64,000 nucleotides of DNA, from contig NZ_BBXC01000007.1 in the NCBI RefSeq assembly GCF_001570525.1, forward strand, positions 938,679 to 1,002,678, given 5' to 3'. The DNA comes from Herbidospora sakaeratensis. Its GTDB lineage: Bacteria > Actinomycetota > Actinomycetes > Streptosporangiales > Streptosporangiaceae. Position 1 is the stretch's first letter, and each line of letters opens with the position of its first letter. Position numbers and translations under genes: made by a program. Positions 1 to 8,210 of this stretch are shown piece by piece. The notes under the pieces were generated by a model. It made no database searches. It was not told the DNA's origin and saw only the letters and a list, made by a program, of their open reading frames with translations.

Positions 1-164
1 CCGCCGCGGCGTTCACCGCCGCGCTGGCCGGGGCCGATCCCGTCCGGGTACGCCTCACGCCCGGCGACGTCCTGCTGGTCGACAACCGCCGCACCCTGCA
101 CGGCCGGACCGCGTTCGCCGACCCCCGGCGGCTGATGCTGCGCGTCCGGGTGTGGTCGCGATGA
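1..164 (+). CDS. TauD/clavaminate-synthase-like Fe(II)/2-oxoglutarate dioxygenase, 3' end only
   Basis: Only the last ~53 codons are in the window, so this gene is cut by the left edge. The visible tail reads GDVLLVDNRRTLHGRTAF and then RRLMLRVRV before the stop. This matches the C-terminal part of TauD/asparagine-oxygenase-type enzymes, where a histidine (here in LHGR) is the last iron ligand and a downstream arginine binds 2-oxoglutarate. Such enzymes hydroxylate amino acids, free or carrier-bound, in peptide pathways. Its stop codon overlaps the next start as ATGA, so the two are probably translationally coupled. The substrate and the N-terminal HxD motif cannot be seen. Confidence 0.72.
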   Translation, partial: AAAFTAALAGADPVRVRLTPGDVLLVDNRRTLHGRTAFADPRRLMLRVRVWSR

Positions 165-1090
165 CGCTGACCCGCGACGACTCGGCCATGTGGGCCTGGG
201 CGGCCGGGCGGGCCCTGGCGGCCGGGGACGTCCCGGCGTCGGGCGCGGAGGCGGCCGCCTGGACGGTCCGGGGGTGGGCCGAGATCGCCCTCGGCTGCGC
301 CCTCCTGGGGCCGGCGGCCTTCGACGGCCTCGACGCGGTCGTCCAGGCCACCGGCGTCCGCCACGGCGGCCCGGCGGCCGACCGGCTGCGCGCGTTGCGG
401 GCCCGGTGCGGGCCGGTCCCGCGCGGCTACCCGGACGCCGCCGACCCCGGTCCCGTCGACCCGCCGGGGGAGGAGACCCGGGAGGCCTGCCGACGGCTGG
501 CCGCCTGGTGCGCGACCATCCCCGACGGCTCCGGCCGGAGCCGCCCGGTCCGCGACCCCCTGCGCTGGGGCGAACGCCACCGCCCCCACGCCACCCGCGA
601 CGTCACGGCCGTCGACGGGTCCCGGTTCGCGGGTCTGGCCTGGCGCACCTGGATGCGCCTGCCCGGCGAGCACGGCCCGATCACCGTCGTGGTCGAGGGC
701 ACCCACCGCGCGCCCGAACCGCGCAGGCGGGTGTGGCGGGGCGTGCACGACGGCGCGCACCTCGACCTGCTGGCCGCCTGCGGCGACGAGGTCGAGTTCG
801 GCCGGGGGCTGCTGGCGGCCGAGAGCTACGCCATGGCCGTCGAGCTGGTCGCCCTGGCCGAGACGGCCGACCCGGTGGTCCGGCGTGTGCTGAAGCAGGG
901 GGTCAGGGAGCGTATCGGCCGCATCGCGGGCCACCCGGAGCTCGGCCTCCTGCCCACGCTGGCGGCGGCCTACGTCACGGGGGCGCTCGGGCTCCTGGAG
1001 GGCGGGGCGGGGGGCGTACCGGAGGAACTGGCGGAGCCCCTGCGGGCCCGCTGGGGCCGGGTCGGTCAGGTCTCGTTAACGCCTCGGTGA
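161..1090 (+). CDS. Unrecognised protein with HDGAH and downstream Glu motif
   Basis: Encodes about 309 residues. I chose the ATG in the ATGA overlap with the upstream dioxygenase rather than a GTG nine bases earlier. I do not recognise the family. The most striking segment, near residue 195, is a helix-like GVHDGAHLDLL followed about 20 residues later by LLAAESYAMAVELVALAE. That His-x3-His plus Glu layout resembles zinc-binding gluzincin-like helices (HExxH...E), but the usual catalytic Glu between the histidines is replaced by Gly-Ala, so protease function is not supported. No signal peptide or membrane segment is evident. Tight coupling to the dioxygenase and the location in the peptide cluster suggest a pathway role. 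Confidence 0.6.
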   Translation: MTLTRDDSAMWAWAAGRALAAGDVPASGAEAAAWTVRGWAEIALGCALLGPAAFDGLDAVVQATGVRHGGPAADRLRALRARCGPVPRGYPDAADPGPVDPPGEETREACRRLAAWCATIPDGSGRSRPVRDPLRWGERHRPHATRDVTAVDGSRFAGLAWRTWMRLPGEHGPITVVVEGTHRAPEPRRRVWRGVHDGAHLDLLAACGDEVEFGRGLLAAESYAMAVELVALAETADPVVRRVLKQGVRERIGRIAGHPELGLLPTLAAAYVTGALGLLEGGAGGVPEELAEPLRARWGRVGQVSLTPR

Positions 1091-1143
1091 CGGGGCAGGG
1101 GCACCTGCGGCCGACACCGTCCGAGTTCGAGGGGATCCCGCGG

Positions 1144-2028
1144 ATGCGAGCGAGCGCGAAGGCACGGCACCAGAGCGTCGACGTCGACGGCATCGAGGTC
1201 TTCTACCGGGAGGCCGGCACTCCGGACCGGCCGTGCGTGCTGCTGCTGCACGGCTTCCCCAGCTCCTCCCACTGCTTCCGGCGGGTGCTCGCGCCGCTCG
1301 CCGGCGTGAGCCGGGTCGTCGCGCCCGACCTGCCGGGCTTCGGGTTCTCCGCCGCGCCCACGATCGACGAGTACGAGTACACCTTCGCCAACCTGGCCCA
1401 GACCATGGAGGGCTTCCTGGAGCGGATCGGCGTCGAGGAGTTCTTCGTCTACCTGCACGACTTCGGCGCGCCGGTCGGCTACGAGCTCGCGCTGCGGCGT
1501 CCCGAGCGCATCCTGGGACTGATCGTGCAGAACGGCAACGCCCACGACGACGGGCTGGGCGAGCAGTGGGACGGCGCCCGCGCCTACTGGGCCGACCCGT
1601 CGGAGGAGAACCGGGCGAAGTTGCCCGAGTGGCTCAATTTCGAGGGCACCCGGGGGCAGTACCTCGACGGGCTGCCCGAGCGGCTGCGCGTCCTGCACCC
1701 GCCCGAGACCTGGCACCTCGACTGGGAGCGCATGTCGCGGCCGGGCGACCTCGACGTCCAGTTCCAGCTGTTCCGCGACTACGGCGGGTACGTCGGCCGG
1801 TTCGGCGAGCTGGCCGGCTACCACCGCGAACACCAGCCGCCGTGCCTGCTGTTGTGGGGCCGCCACGACGCGTTCTTCGACCTGGCCGAGATCATGGGCT
1901 ACGCCCGCGACCTCGACCGGATCGAGATGCACGTCTACGACGCCGGCCACTACCTGCTGGAGACGCACGCCGACGAGAGCGCGGCGGCCATCGCCGCGTT
2001 CGTCGCCGACGTCTCACAGGCCCAGTAG
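1144..2028 (+). CDS. Alpha/beta-fold hydrolase, epoxide hydrolase / haloalkane dehalogenase type
   Basis: A 294-residue alpha/beta hydrolase. It has the oxyanion motif LLHGFP near residue 37 and a nucleophile elbow HDFGAP near residue 107. The nucleophile is therefore aspartate, as in epoxide hydrolases and haloalkane dehalogenases, rather than serine. A late acid appears in WGRHDAFF and the catalytic histidine in DAGHYLLE. The start is supported by GAGGGG nine bases upstream of the ATG. The gene follows the HDGAH protein after a 53-bp gap, and its 3' end overlaps the convergent cysNC by 15 bp. It may open an epoxide or cleave an ester in the pathway, or be unrelated housekeeping; the substrate is unknown. 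Confidence 0.82.
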   Translation: MRASAKARHQSVDVDGIEVFYREAGTPDRPCVLLLHGFPSSSHCFRRVLAPLAGVSRVVAPDLPGFGFSAAPTIDEYEYTFANLAQTMEGFLERIGVEEFFVYLHDFGAPVGYELALRRPERILGLIVQNGNAHDDGLGEQWDGARAYWADPSEENRAKLPEWLNFEGTRGQYLDGLPERLRVLHPPETWHLDWERMSRPGDLDVQFQLFRDYGGYVGRFGELAGYHREHQPPCLLLWGRHDAFFDLAEIMGYARDLDRIEMHVYDAGHYLLETHADESAAAIAAFVADVSQAQ

Positions 2029-3843
2029 GGCGCACACCGCCTCGGCCGCCTCGTCGGGCGAGCCGGTCCCGTCGATCACCAGGTCGGGGTGGCCGGGCGG
2101 CTCGTAGGGCTGGCCCTGGCCGGTCAGGTTCGGCAGCCGCCCTGCCTTGGCCTGGGCGTAGAGGCCCCTCGGGTCGCGGCGGGCGCACTCCTCGGGCGGG
2201 GTGTCGACCCAGACCTCGGTGAAGTCGCCGTCGGCGAACAGGTCCCGGGCCGCGGCCCGGTCGGTGCGGAACGGGGACACCAGCGCCACGACGACGATGA
2301 GCCCGGCGTCCACCAGGATGCGGGCCACCTCGGCGACCCGGCGCACGTTCTCGGCGCGGCCCTGCGGGGTGAAGCCGAGGTCCCTGTTCAGCCCGCCGCG
2401 CACGTTCTCGCCGTCGAGCACGTAGGTGTGCAGGCCCATGCCGTGCAGCCGCCGCTCCAGGGTGTTGGCGACGGTCGACTTGCCGGCGGCCGGCAGGCCG
2501 GTCAGCCACACCACCCGGGCCCGCTGGCCCTTGAGCCGCTGCCGGGCCTCGCGGTCGACGGTGTAGGCGTGCGGGGCGACGTTGCGGCCGCGCCGCAGCG
2601 CGTGCCGCACCATGCCGGCCGCGACCGTCTCCTTGGTGACCCGGTCGACGAGCAGCAGGCTGCCGGTGTGCCGCGACTCGCGGTAGGCGTCGAGGGCGAC
2701 CGGGGTGTCGGTGGTCAGCTCGACGGTGCCGATGTCGTTGAGGTCGAGGGTGCGCGCGGCGAGCTTCTCGCCGCTCACCACGTCGAGCCGGTCGCGCACG
2801 GCGGTGACCACGGCGGGCATCGTGCGCCCGCCGACGCGCAGCAGGTAGGAGCGGCCGTTGCGGAGCGGCTCCTCGGCGGTCCAGATCAGCGTGACGGAGT
2901 AGGCGGTCGCCGGGGACAGGCCGTCGTCGGGCGGGGCCAGCAGGTCGCCGCGGCGCACGTCGACGTCGTCGGCCAGCGTCACCGTCACGGCGGCGCCGGG
3001 CGCGGCCCGGTCGAGGCCGGCCCCGCCGGGCGCGAGCAGCCGCTCGATCGTGGACGTCGTCCCACCGGCCGTCCCACCGACCCGCACAGGGTCGCCCGGC
3101 CTGACCGGGCCGCCGAACACGGTGCCCGCGAAGCCGCGGAAGCCGTCGGCGCGGATGACGTACTGGACCGGCAACCGGTAGCCCTCGTCGGGAGCGGGGC
3201 CCGGTTCCCAGGCGGTCAGCGCCCCCAGCAGGGTGGGGCCGTCGTACCAGGGCAGGCGGGGGGAGGGCTCGACCACGTTGTCGCCGTCGAGGGCGCTGGC
3301 CGGGATGACGTCGGCCCGCATGCCGAAGCCGTCGGCCGCCGCCCGCACCTCGCCCGCCAGGGTCTCGAACACCGGCTGCTCCCAGCCGACGGCGTCGAGC
3401 TTGTTCACCACCGCGATGACCGACGGCACCCCCATCAGCGCGCAGATCGCCAGGTGGCGGCGGGTCTGCTCGCGCACGCCCTTGGTGGCGTCCACGAGCA
3501 GCACCGCGACGTCGGCGGTGGACGCCGCGACCGCCATGTTCCGGGTGTACTGCTCGTGGCCGGGCGCGTCGGCGACGATCACCCGGCGGCCCGACGGCAG
3601 GTCCATGAACAGGTGGGCGACGTCGATGGTGATGCCCTGCTCGTGCTCGGCCTCCAGCCCGTCGGTCAGCAGCGAGTAGTCGACCTCCCCGGCCGCCACC
3701 GTGGAGCCGCCGCGCCGCGTCTCGCGGGCGTAGTCGAGCTGGTCGTCGGTGGCGCCGCCGGTGGCGGCCAGCAGCCGGCCGATCAGGGTGGACTTGCCGT
3801 CGTCGACCGAGCCGCACGCCACGACCCTCAGTACCGCGACCAT
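2014..3843 (-). CDS. cysNC: Bifunctional sulfate adenylyltransferase large subunit / APS kinase
   Basis: A 609-residue fusion. Residues ~1-430 are an EF-Tu-like GTPase (P-loop GSVDDGKST, DAPGHEQY, NKLD), the CysN part that drives sulfate adenylation with CysD. Residues ~440-609 are APS kinase, with a second P-loop GLPAAGKST and DGENVRGGLN. The fusion turns sulfate, ATP and GTP into PAPS. Its ATG shares one base with the cysD stop (TGATG), so the pair is coupled. No PAPS/APS reductase (CysH) or sulfite reductase lies alongside, whereas a sulfotransferase lies 1.5 kb away. This points to PAPS for sulfation rather than cysteine synthesis. Confidence 0.95.
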   Translation of the reverse strand: MVAVLRVVACGSVDDGKSTLIGRLLAATGGATDDQLDYARETRRGGSTVAAGEVDYSLLTDGLEAEHEQGITIDVAHLFMDLPSGRRVIVADAPGHEQYTRNMAVAASTADVAVLLVDATKGVREQTRRHLAICALMGVPSVIAVVNKLDAVGWEQPVFETLAGEVRAAADGFGMRADVIPASALDGDNVVEPSPRLPWYDGPTLLGALTAWEPGPAPDEGYRLPVQYVIRADGFRGFAGTVFGGPVRPGDPVRVGGTAGGTTSTIERLLAPGGAGLDRAAPGAAVTVTLADDVDVRRGDLLAPPDDGLSPATAYSVTLIWTAEEPLRNGRSYLLRVGGRTMPAVVTAVRDRLDVVSGEKLAARTLDLNDIGTVELTTDTPVALDAYRESRHTGSLLLVDRVTKETVAAGMVRHALRRGRNVAPHAYTVDREARQRLKGQRARVVWLTGLPAAGKSTVANTLERRLHGMGLHTYVLDGENVRGGLNRDLGFTPQGRAENVRRVAEVARILVDAGLIVVVALVSPFRTDRAAARDLFADGDFTEVWVDTPPEECARRDPRGLYAQAKAGRLPNLTGQGQPYEPPGHPDLVIDGTGSPDEAAEAVCALLGL

Positions 3844-4736
3844 CAGAAATACCCTTCCGACTTCTTGCTCTCCATGGACGTGCCGCCCTCGCCGTCGATG
3901 AGCCGCCCGGCGCGTTCGGACCTGCGGTCGCGCCGCATCTCGTCGATGACCTCGTCGACGTTCTCCGCCTTGGACTCCACGGCCGCCGTCAGCGGGTAGC
4001 AGCCGAGGGTGCGGAACCGGACCCGGCGCTCCTCCGGCCGCTCGCCGGGCTCCAGGGGGTAGCGGTCGTCGTCCACCATGATCAACGAGCCGTTCCGCTC
4101 GACGACCGGGCGCGGCGCGGTGAAGTAGAGCGGCACGACGGGGATGTCCTCGCGCCTGATGTAGCGCCAGACGTCGAGCTCGGTCCAGTTCGACAGCGGG
4201 AACACCCGCATCGTCTGGCCCTCGGCGAGCTCGGTGTTGGCCTGCCACCAGAACTCGGGGCGCTGCGAGCGGGGCTCCCAGCGGTGGCCGGGCTCGCGCA
4301 GCGAGAAGATGCGCTCCTTGGCCCGCGAGCGCTCCTCGTCGCGCCGCGCGCCGCCGATCGCCGCCTCGAACCCGCCGTCGTCGAGCGCCTTGCGCAGGGT
4401 GAGGGTCTTCTTGATCCGGGTGTACTCGTGGGCGCCGTGGGAAAAGGGGGTGGCCCCGTCGGGGTTGGTGTGCACCCGCAGGTCGAGCCCCAGCCGCTCG
4501 GCCGTGGCGTCGCGGAAGGCGATCATCTCGCGGAACTTCCAGCCGGTGTCGACGTGGACGACCGGGAACGGCATCCGGCCGGGCGCGAACGCCTTCAGCG
4601 CCAGGTGCAGCAGCACCGAGGAGTCCTTGCCGATCGAATAGAGCAGCACCGGCCGCCGGAACGCACCGGCGACCTCGCGCAGGATGTGCACCGCCTCGGC
4701 TTCGAGCGTGTCGAGGACGTCGTCTTCTCCGGCCAT
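3843..4736 (-). CDS. cysD: Sulfate adenylyltransferase small subunit
   Basis: A 297-residue CysD, full length for the family. The PP-loop appears as SIGKDSSV near residue 33. Other family landmarks are visible, including [36 protein letters not shown] and LGCYPLT. It adenylates sulfate to APS together with the CysN half of the downstream fusion. A GGAGG eight bases before the ATG supports the start. The first gene of a two-gene operon, it reads away from the shared operator at 4762-4795. Co-regulation with the peptide cluster rather than with cysteine genes is likely. Confidence 0.95.
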   Translation of the reverse strand: MAGEDDVLDTLEAEAVHILREVAGAFRRPVLLYSIGKDSSVLLHLALKAFAPGRMPFPVVHVDTGWKFREMIAFRDATAERLGLDLRVHTNPDGATPFSHGAHEYTRIKKTLTLRKALDDGGFEAAIGGARRDEERSRAKERIFSLREPGHRWEPRSQRPEFWWQANTELAEGQTMRVFPLSNWTELDVWRYIRREDIPVVPLYFTAPRPVVERNGSLIMVDDDRYPLEPGERPEERRVRFRTLGCYPLTAAVESKAENVDEVIDEMRRDRRSERAGRLIDGEGGTSMESKKSEGYF

Positions 4737-4761
4737 GTCCCGGACCTCCGGCTTCTGGTTG

Positions 4762-4795
4762 GAGTAACCTGTAAATAGATGTTCATGGGTTATCT
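4762..4795. promoter_or_regulatory. Cluster operator site 1 (GAGTAACC-N18-GGTTATC)
   Basis: An inverted repeat sits in the 71-bp gap between divergent cysD and the acetyltransferase. The left half is GAGTAACC (4762-4769) and the right half GGTTATC (4788-4794), with half-site starts 26 bp apart. The same halves at the same spacing occur at 8545-8578, and in weaker form at 20617-20650. The 14-mer GGAGTAACCTGTAA here differs from its counterpart at 8544 by one base. I infer a cluster-specific operator serving both divergent genes; the bound protein is not shown. Confidence 0.62.
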
Positions 4796-4807
4796 GGAGG
4801 TGGCGCG

Positions 4808-5374
4808 ATGAGTTCCCTGACCGTCAGAGAGCTGTCGAAGGAGACCTGGGGCGACTTCGAGTCGGTTCTGGGCGCCAACGGCGGCGCCCGCGGGTGCTGG
4901 TGCATGCACTGGCGGCTGTCCATCAAGGAGTGGACGGCGGGCAAGGGCGAGGGCAACAAGAAGGCCATGAAGCGCCTGGCCGGTCGCGAACCCGTGCCCG
5001 GCCTCGTCGTCTACGACGGGGACGCCCCCGTCGCGTGGTGCTCGCTCGGCCCGCGTTCGGCCTTCCCCCGGCTGGAGCGCTCGCCGCTGCTGTCGGGCGT
5101 CGACGACGAGGAGGTCTGCGCGATCGCGTGCGTGTACGTCGAGAAGGGACATCGTGGCTCCGGGTTGTTGCCGGGCATCCTGGAAGCGGTCTGCGACTGG
5201 GCCTCGGCGGCGGGCTACGCCACCGCCGAGGGCTATCCGGTCGAACCCCGTGCGGGGAGACGGGCCGGGGCCGACACGGCGATGACCGGCATCGCCAGCG
5301 CCTTCCTCGACGCCGGGTTCTCCGAGGTGGCCCGCCCGCGCGCCGACCGGCCGATCATGCGGCGGAAGGTCTAG
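4808..5374 (+). CDS. GNAT-family N-acetyltransferase
   Basis: A 188-residue GNAT protein. The acetyl-CoA binding segment is visible as [20 protein letters not shown] near residues 100-120, an (R/Q)xxGxG/A-like motif, followed by the usual helix and YPVEP. A GGAGG seven bases upstream fixes the start. It is transcribed from the operator region shared with cysD and overlaps the convergent sulfotransferase by 20 bp at its 3' end. Possible roles are acetylating an amine in the product, self-resistance, or an unrelated function. Family assignment is firm; the substrate is not. Confidence 0.82.
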   Translation: MSSLTVRELSKETWGDFESVLGANGGARGCWCMHWRLSIKEWTAGKGEGNKKAMKRLAGREPVPGLVVYDGDAPVAWCSLGPRSAFPRLERSPLLSGVDDEEVCAIACVYVEKGHRGSGLLPGILEAVCDWASAAGYATAEGYPVEPRAGRRAGADTAMTGIASAFLDAGFSEVARPRADRPIMRRKV

Positions 5375-6071
5375 CCCGCGCGAGGGCCTCGTAGTAGGGC
5401 CGGTGGTGGTCGGCGACGCGGCGCAGGTGCTCGTCGGTCGACGGCGTCGCCCGCGGCTTGGGCGCCGTCGCCACCAGCCCGCTGCTGCCGGCCACCTCCG
5501 TGTGCCACCGGTTGGTGCGCCGCCAGTCGGCCTGCTCGCCCGGGTCCCAGCGCATCGCCTCGGGCCGGAACTCCAGCCCGACGTGCGCGCAGTAGGCCCG
5601 GACGGTCTCCTCCGGCCGCGCCACCAGGTCGTCGCCGTCGATCACCAGCGGCGTCTCGCCGGTGGCCGACCGCACGGCCTCGAAGACGGCGTGCAGGTAC
5701 TCGAAGCCGTACTCGTCGAGCGTCGCCTCGGGGTTGACGGCGTAGTGGGAGGCGATGGCGCTCTCGGGCTCGCGGATCATGAACGTGTTGATCACGTCGG
5801 TGAACAGGCGCTCGTCCTGGAACAGCGGCGTGTACGTGTAGTCGGAGGTGTCCTTGGCGAACACCCGCCGCCCGGCGGCCCCGAGGTCGAGCATCACGTC
5901 GAGCAGCTCGACCGGCGAGGTGACGGTCCGGCCGGCCAGCGTGAAGCTGCCGTCGTCCTGGAGGTAGGAGAACGGCTCGTGGGCCACCTCCAGGTCGCCG
6001 CGCTCCATCATGATGCGCAGGAACGCGGTCGACCGCGACCGGGGCACCGCCCACAACAGGATCGGCTTCAC
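5355..6071 (-). CDS. PAPS-dependent sulfotransferase
   Basis: About 238 residues. It opens with a hydrophobic strand and a P-loop-like PRSRSTAFLR at residues ~10-19, the 5'-phosphosulfate loop of PAPS sulfotransferases. MIREPESAIASHY near residue 100 corresponds to the 3'-phosphate-binding RxP...S region. I place the start at the GTG that overlaps the upstream reductase stop (GTGA), preceded by GGAG eight bases away. An ATG 30 bp further up would run inside the reductase gene. It should transfer sulfonate from PAPS, made by cysD/cysNC, to an alcohol or amine in the product. It is coupled to the reductase and argininosuccinate-synthase-like genes. Confidence 0.88.
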   Translation of the reverse strand: MKPILLWAVPRSRSTAFLRIMMERGDLEVAHEPFSYLQDDGSFTLAGRTVTSPVELLDVMLDLGAAGRRVFAKDTSDYTYTPLFQDERLFTDVINTFMIREPESAIASHYAVNPEATLDEYGFEYLHAVFEAVRSATGETPLVIDGDDLVARPEETVRAYCAHVGLEFRPEAMRWDPGEQADWRRTNRWHTEVAGSSGLVATAPKPRATPSTDEHLRRVADHHRPYYEALARARPSAA

Positions 6072-7051
6072 TGCGACCACTCCGTCGGCCGGCGGTCCCA
6101 TCGGTGCTCGCGCAGCTCCGCCATCAGCGCCTCGCTCAGCGGTTCGGCGTCGCTCGCGGCCAGGTTGGCGCGGACGTGGGCGGGTTTGCGCATGCCCGGG
6201 ATGACGGTGGAGACGTCGGGGTTCTGCAGGATGAACCGCAGGGCGAGCTCGGGCAGGGTCATGCCCTCGGGCAGTACGCGTTTGAGCCGCTCGGCCCGGT
6301 CGACGCTCGGCCCCAGGTTCTCCGGCACGAAGTAGGTGTTGCGCCAGTCGCCCTCGGGCCAGCGGCTGTCACGGGTGAGGGCGCCGGTGAGCGTGCCCTC
6401 GTCGAAGGGCACCCGGGCGACCACCGCGACGTCGAGCTCGCGGCAGGCCGGGAACAGCTCGTCTTCCGGGGCCTGGTCGAAGATGTTGTAGATGACCTGG
6501 ACGGCGTCGATCAGCCCGGTCTTCAGGGTCTCCAGCACGTTCCAGGGCTCCCAGCGGTTGACGCTGACGCCCACCCCCTTGATCAGCCCGCGTTCGCGCA
6601 TCTCGGCGACGGTGTCCTGCCACGAGCTGTCGTGGGCCCAGGCGTCCTCCCAGACGTGGAACTGGAACAGGTCGACCGAGGAGGTCCCCAGCGCGTCGAG
6701 GCTGCGGTGCAGGTACTCCCAGAGGTGGTCGGGCGGGTAGACGTCGGCCAGCTTGGAGTCGCGGGTGGACGGCCACGCGCGGTCCTTGGGCGGCGGTTTG
6801 GTGGCGACGTGGAGGCGGCGTTCGGGATGGCGTGCCAGCAGCCGGCCGAGCATGCGCTCGCTCTCGCCGCGGCCGTAGATCCAGGCGGTGTCGAAGTAGT
6901 CGCAGCCCAGCCCGACGGCCTCGTCGAGCGCGGCGTCGCCGGTCGCGTCGTCGGCGCCGGTCCAGCCGCCCTCGCCTCCCGCGATGCCCCACATGCCGTA
7001 GCCGACGTCGCCGACCGTCCAGCCGAGCCGGCCGAAGCGGCGCTCACGCAT
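6068..7051 (-). CDS. Aldo/keto reductase
   Basis: A 327-residue TIM-barrel aldo/keto reductase. The catalytic tetrad is readable: Asp in YFDTAW, Tyr in IYGRGESE, Lys in VATKPPP and His in FQFHVWED. The C-terminal region IPGMRKPAHVRAN is the NADPH-binding end. Its ATG overlaps the preceding stop by eight bases and its stop overlaps the sulfotransferase start, so the three genes form a tight operon. A natural partner is the A-T-R protein across the operator: that enzyme would release an aldehyde which this enzyme could reduce to an alcohol, and the sulfotransferase could then sulfate it. That route is inference. Confidence 0.88.
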   Translation of the reverse strand: MRERRFGRLGWTVGDVGYGMWGIAGGEGGWTGADDATGDAALDEAVGLGCDYFDTAWIYGRGESERMLGRLLARHPERRLHVATKPPPKDRAWPSTRDSKLADVYPPDHLWEYLHRSLDALGTSSVDLFQFHVWEDAWAHDSSWQDTVAEMRERGLIKGVGVSVNRWEPWNVLETLKTGLIDAVQVIYNIFDQAPEDELFPACRELDVAVVARVPFDEGTLTGALTRDSRWPEGDWRNTYFVPENLGPSVDRAERLKRVLPEGMTLPELALRFILQNPDVSTVIPGMRKPAHVRANLAASDAEPLSEALMAELREHRWDRRPTEWSQ

Positions 7052-8210
7052 GGCCTTCTCCTTCCCGGCTCCAGCGGTTGCCGCCCGAGCCGAAGCGGGT
7101 CTGCTGCACGACGTGGCTCGCCGCCTTCATGCCCTCGGGGCGGGCCACGCCCCGGTGCACCGACAGGGTCACGCTGCCGCTGAGGTCGCCGACGAGCCGG
7201 TCGATCGCCTCGCGCGCCGCCTGGGCGGCGGGGTCGAGCCAGCGGGCCTCGTACACGGCGGCGCCCAGGACGGCGGCCAGCCGGTCGTAGAGCTCGCGGC
7301 CGGCCGCGTCGAGACCGGCCTGCAGAATGCGGGTCCAGGCGCGTTCGAGCAGCTCCAGGCCGGGCGACTCGTAGATGCCCCGGCAGACCGTGCCGATGAT
7401 GCGCCGTTCGACGACGTCGCGCAGCCAGACGCCGTGGCGGGCGCCGACCGTGTTGGCCGCGGCCATCCAGGCGACCGGGTCGGGGCCGCTGCCCTCGACG
7501 TCGGCGACCCGCCCGTCGCGGAAGGTGATGGTGACGGTCTCGGGGTCGGCCGGGGCCTCGTGGGGCCAGGCGCTCCAGCGCGGCCGCAGCCGGGTGACCG
7601 GCGTCGCCAGGTCTTCGAGCTCGGCCGACTCGTGGGACGCGCCGGCGAGGTTGGCGTCGGTGGACCGGTCGGCGGCGCTGCCCCGGTCGAGGCGCAGCCC
7701 GCTTCGGGCGACCGCCGCCGCCATGGCGGTCCGGTCGGGGAACCGGCCGAGGGCGCCGGGGTCGGTCCACGGTTCGACGCGGGCCATCCCGGGGGCGACC
7801 TGGCCGCCGTAGCGCGCGAACCGGCGCTGGTCGTTGCCGCCGCCGACGCAGCCGTGCACGAAGGTCTCGCAACCGTCGGCCCGCATCAGCGGCAGCAGTT
7901 CGCTCACCAGCACGAAGCGGGACGCGCCGGTGGTGTTCCAGTAGCCGCCGTCGTGGCGGGCGCGGTAGCGCAGCAGGTCGGACGCGACGGCGGCCATCGC
8001 CGCCCGCAGGTCGACGACGACCACGTCGGCGCCGGAGTCGCGCAGGGAGGACGCCAGCGCGTCGATCTCCGCGCGGTCGGACTGGCCGAGGTCGGCGAGG
8101 TAGTGCCGCGCCGGGACGGACGTCTCACGCAGCCACACTCCGACGGCCAGAGAGGACAGCCCTCCTGATTGGAATAACCCCGTCGTCGGGGTGCCATCGG
8201 CTATTCCCAC
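7044..8210 (-). CDS. Argininosuccinate synthase paralogue with altered ATP loop
   Basis: A 388-residue ArgG homologue. I chose the GTG preceded by AAGGAGG rather than a TTG 33 bp upstream. Family landmarks are HGCVGGGNDQRRFARY (residues ~119-134), DANLAGASHESAELED and a C-terminal SVHRG. Two normally conserved motifs are changed. The N-terminal SGGLDTS loop that binds ATP pyrophosphate reads SGGLSS (residues 15-20), losing the aspartate. GCTGKGND reads GCVGGGND, losing the lysine. It is the first gene of the reductase-sulfotransferase operon. It may join aspartate or another amine to a pathway substrate, or be catalytically changed. No argininosuccinate lyase partner is in the window. Confidence 0.85.
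   Translation of the reverse strand: MGIADGTPTTGLFQSGGLSSLAVGVWLRETSVPARHYLADLGQSDRAEIDALASSLRDSGADVVVVDLRAAMAAVASDLLRYRARHDGGYWNTTGASRFVLVSELLPLMRADGCETFVHGCVGGGNDQRRFARYGGQVAPGMARVEPWTDPGALGRFPDRTAMAAAVARSGLRLDRGSAADRSTDANLAGASHESAELEDLATPVTRLRPRWSAWPHEAPADPETVTITFRDGRVADVEGSGPDPVAWMAAANTVGARHGVWLRDVVERRIIGTVCRGIYESPGLELLERAWTRILQAGLDAAGRELYDRLAAVLGAAVYEARWLDPAAQAAREAIDRLVGDLSGSVTLSVHRGVARPEGMKAASHVVQQTRFGSGGNRWSREGEGHA

Noticed and set aside
3843-4248. Extended cysNC start upstream inside cysD
   Set aside because: The frame is open there but the CysN fold begins right at the ATG overlapping the cysD stop; the extra residues are Arg/Ala-rich shadow sequence.
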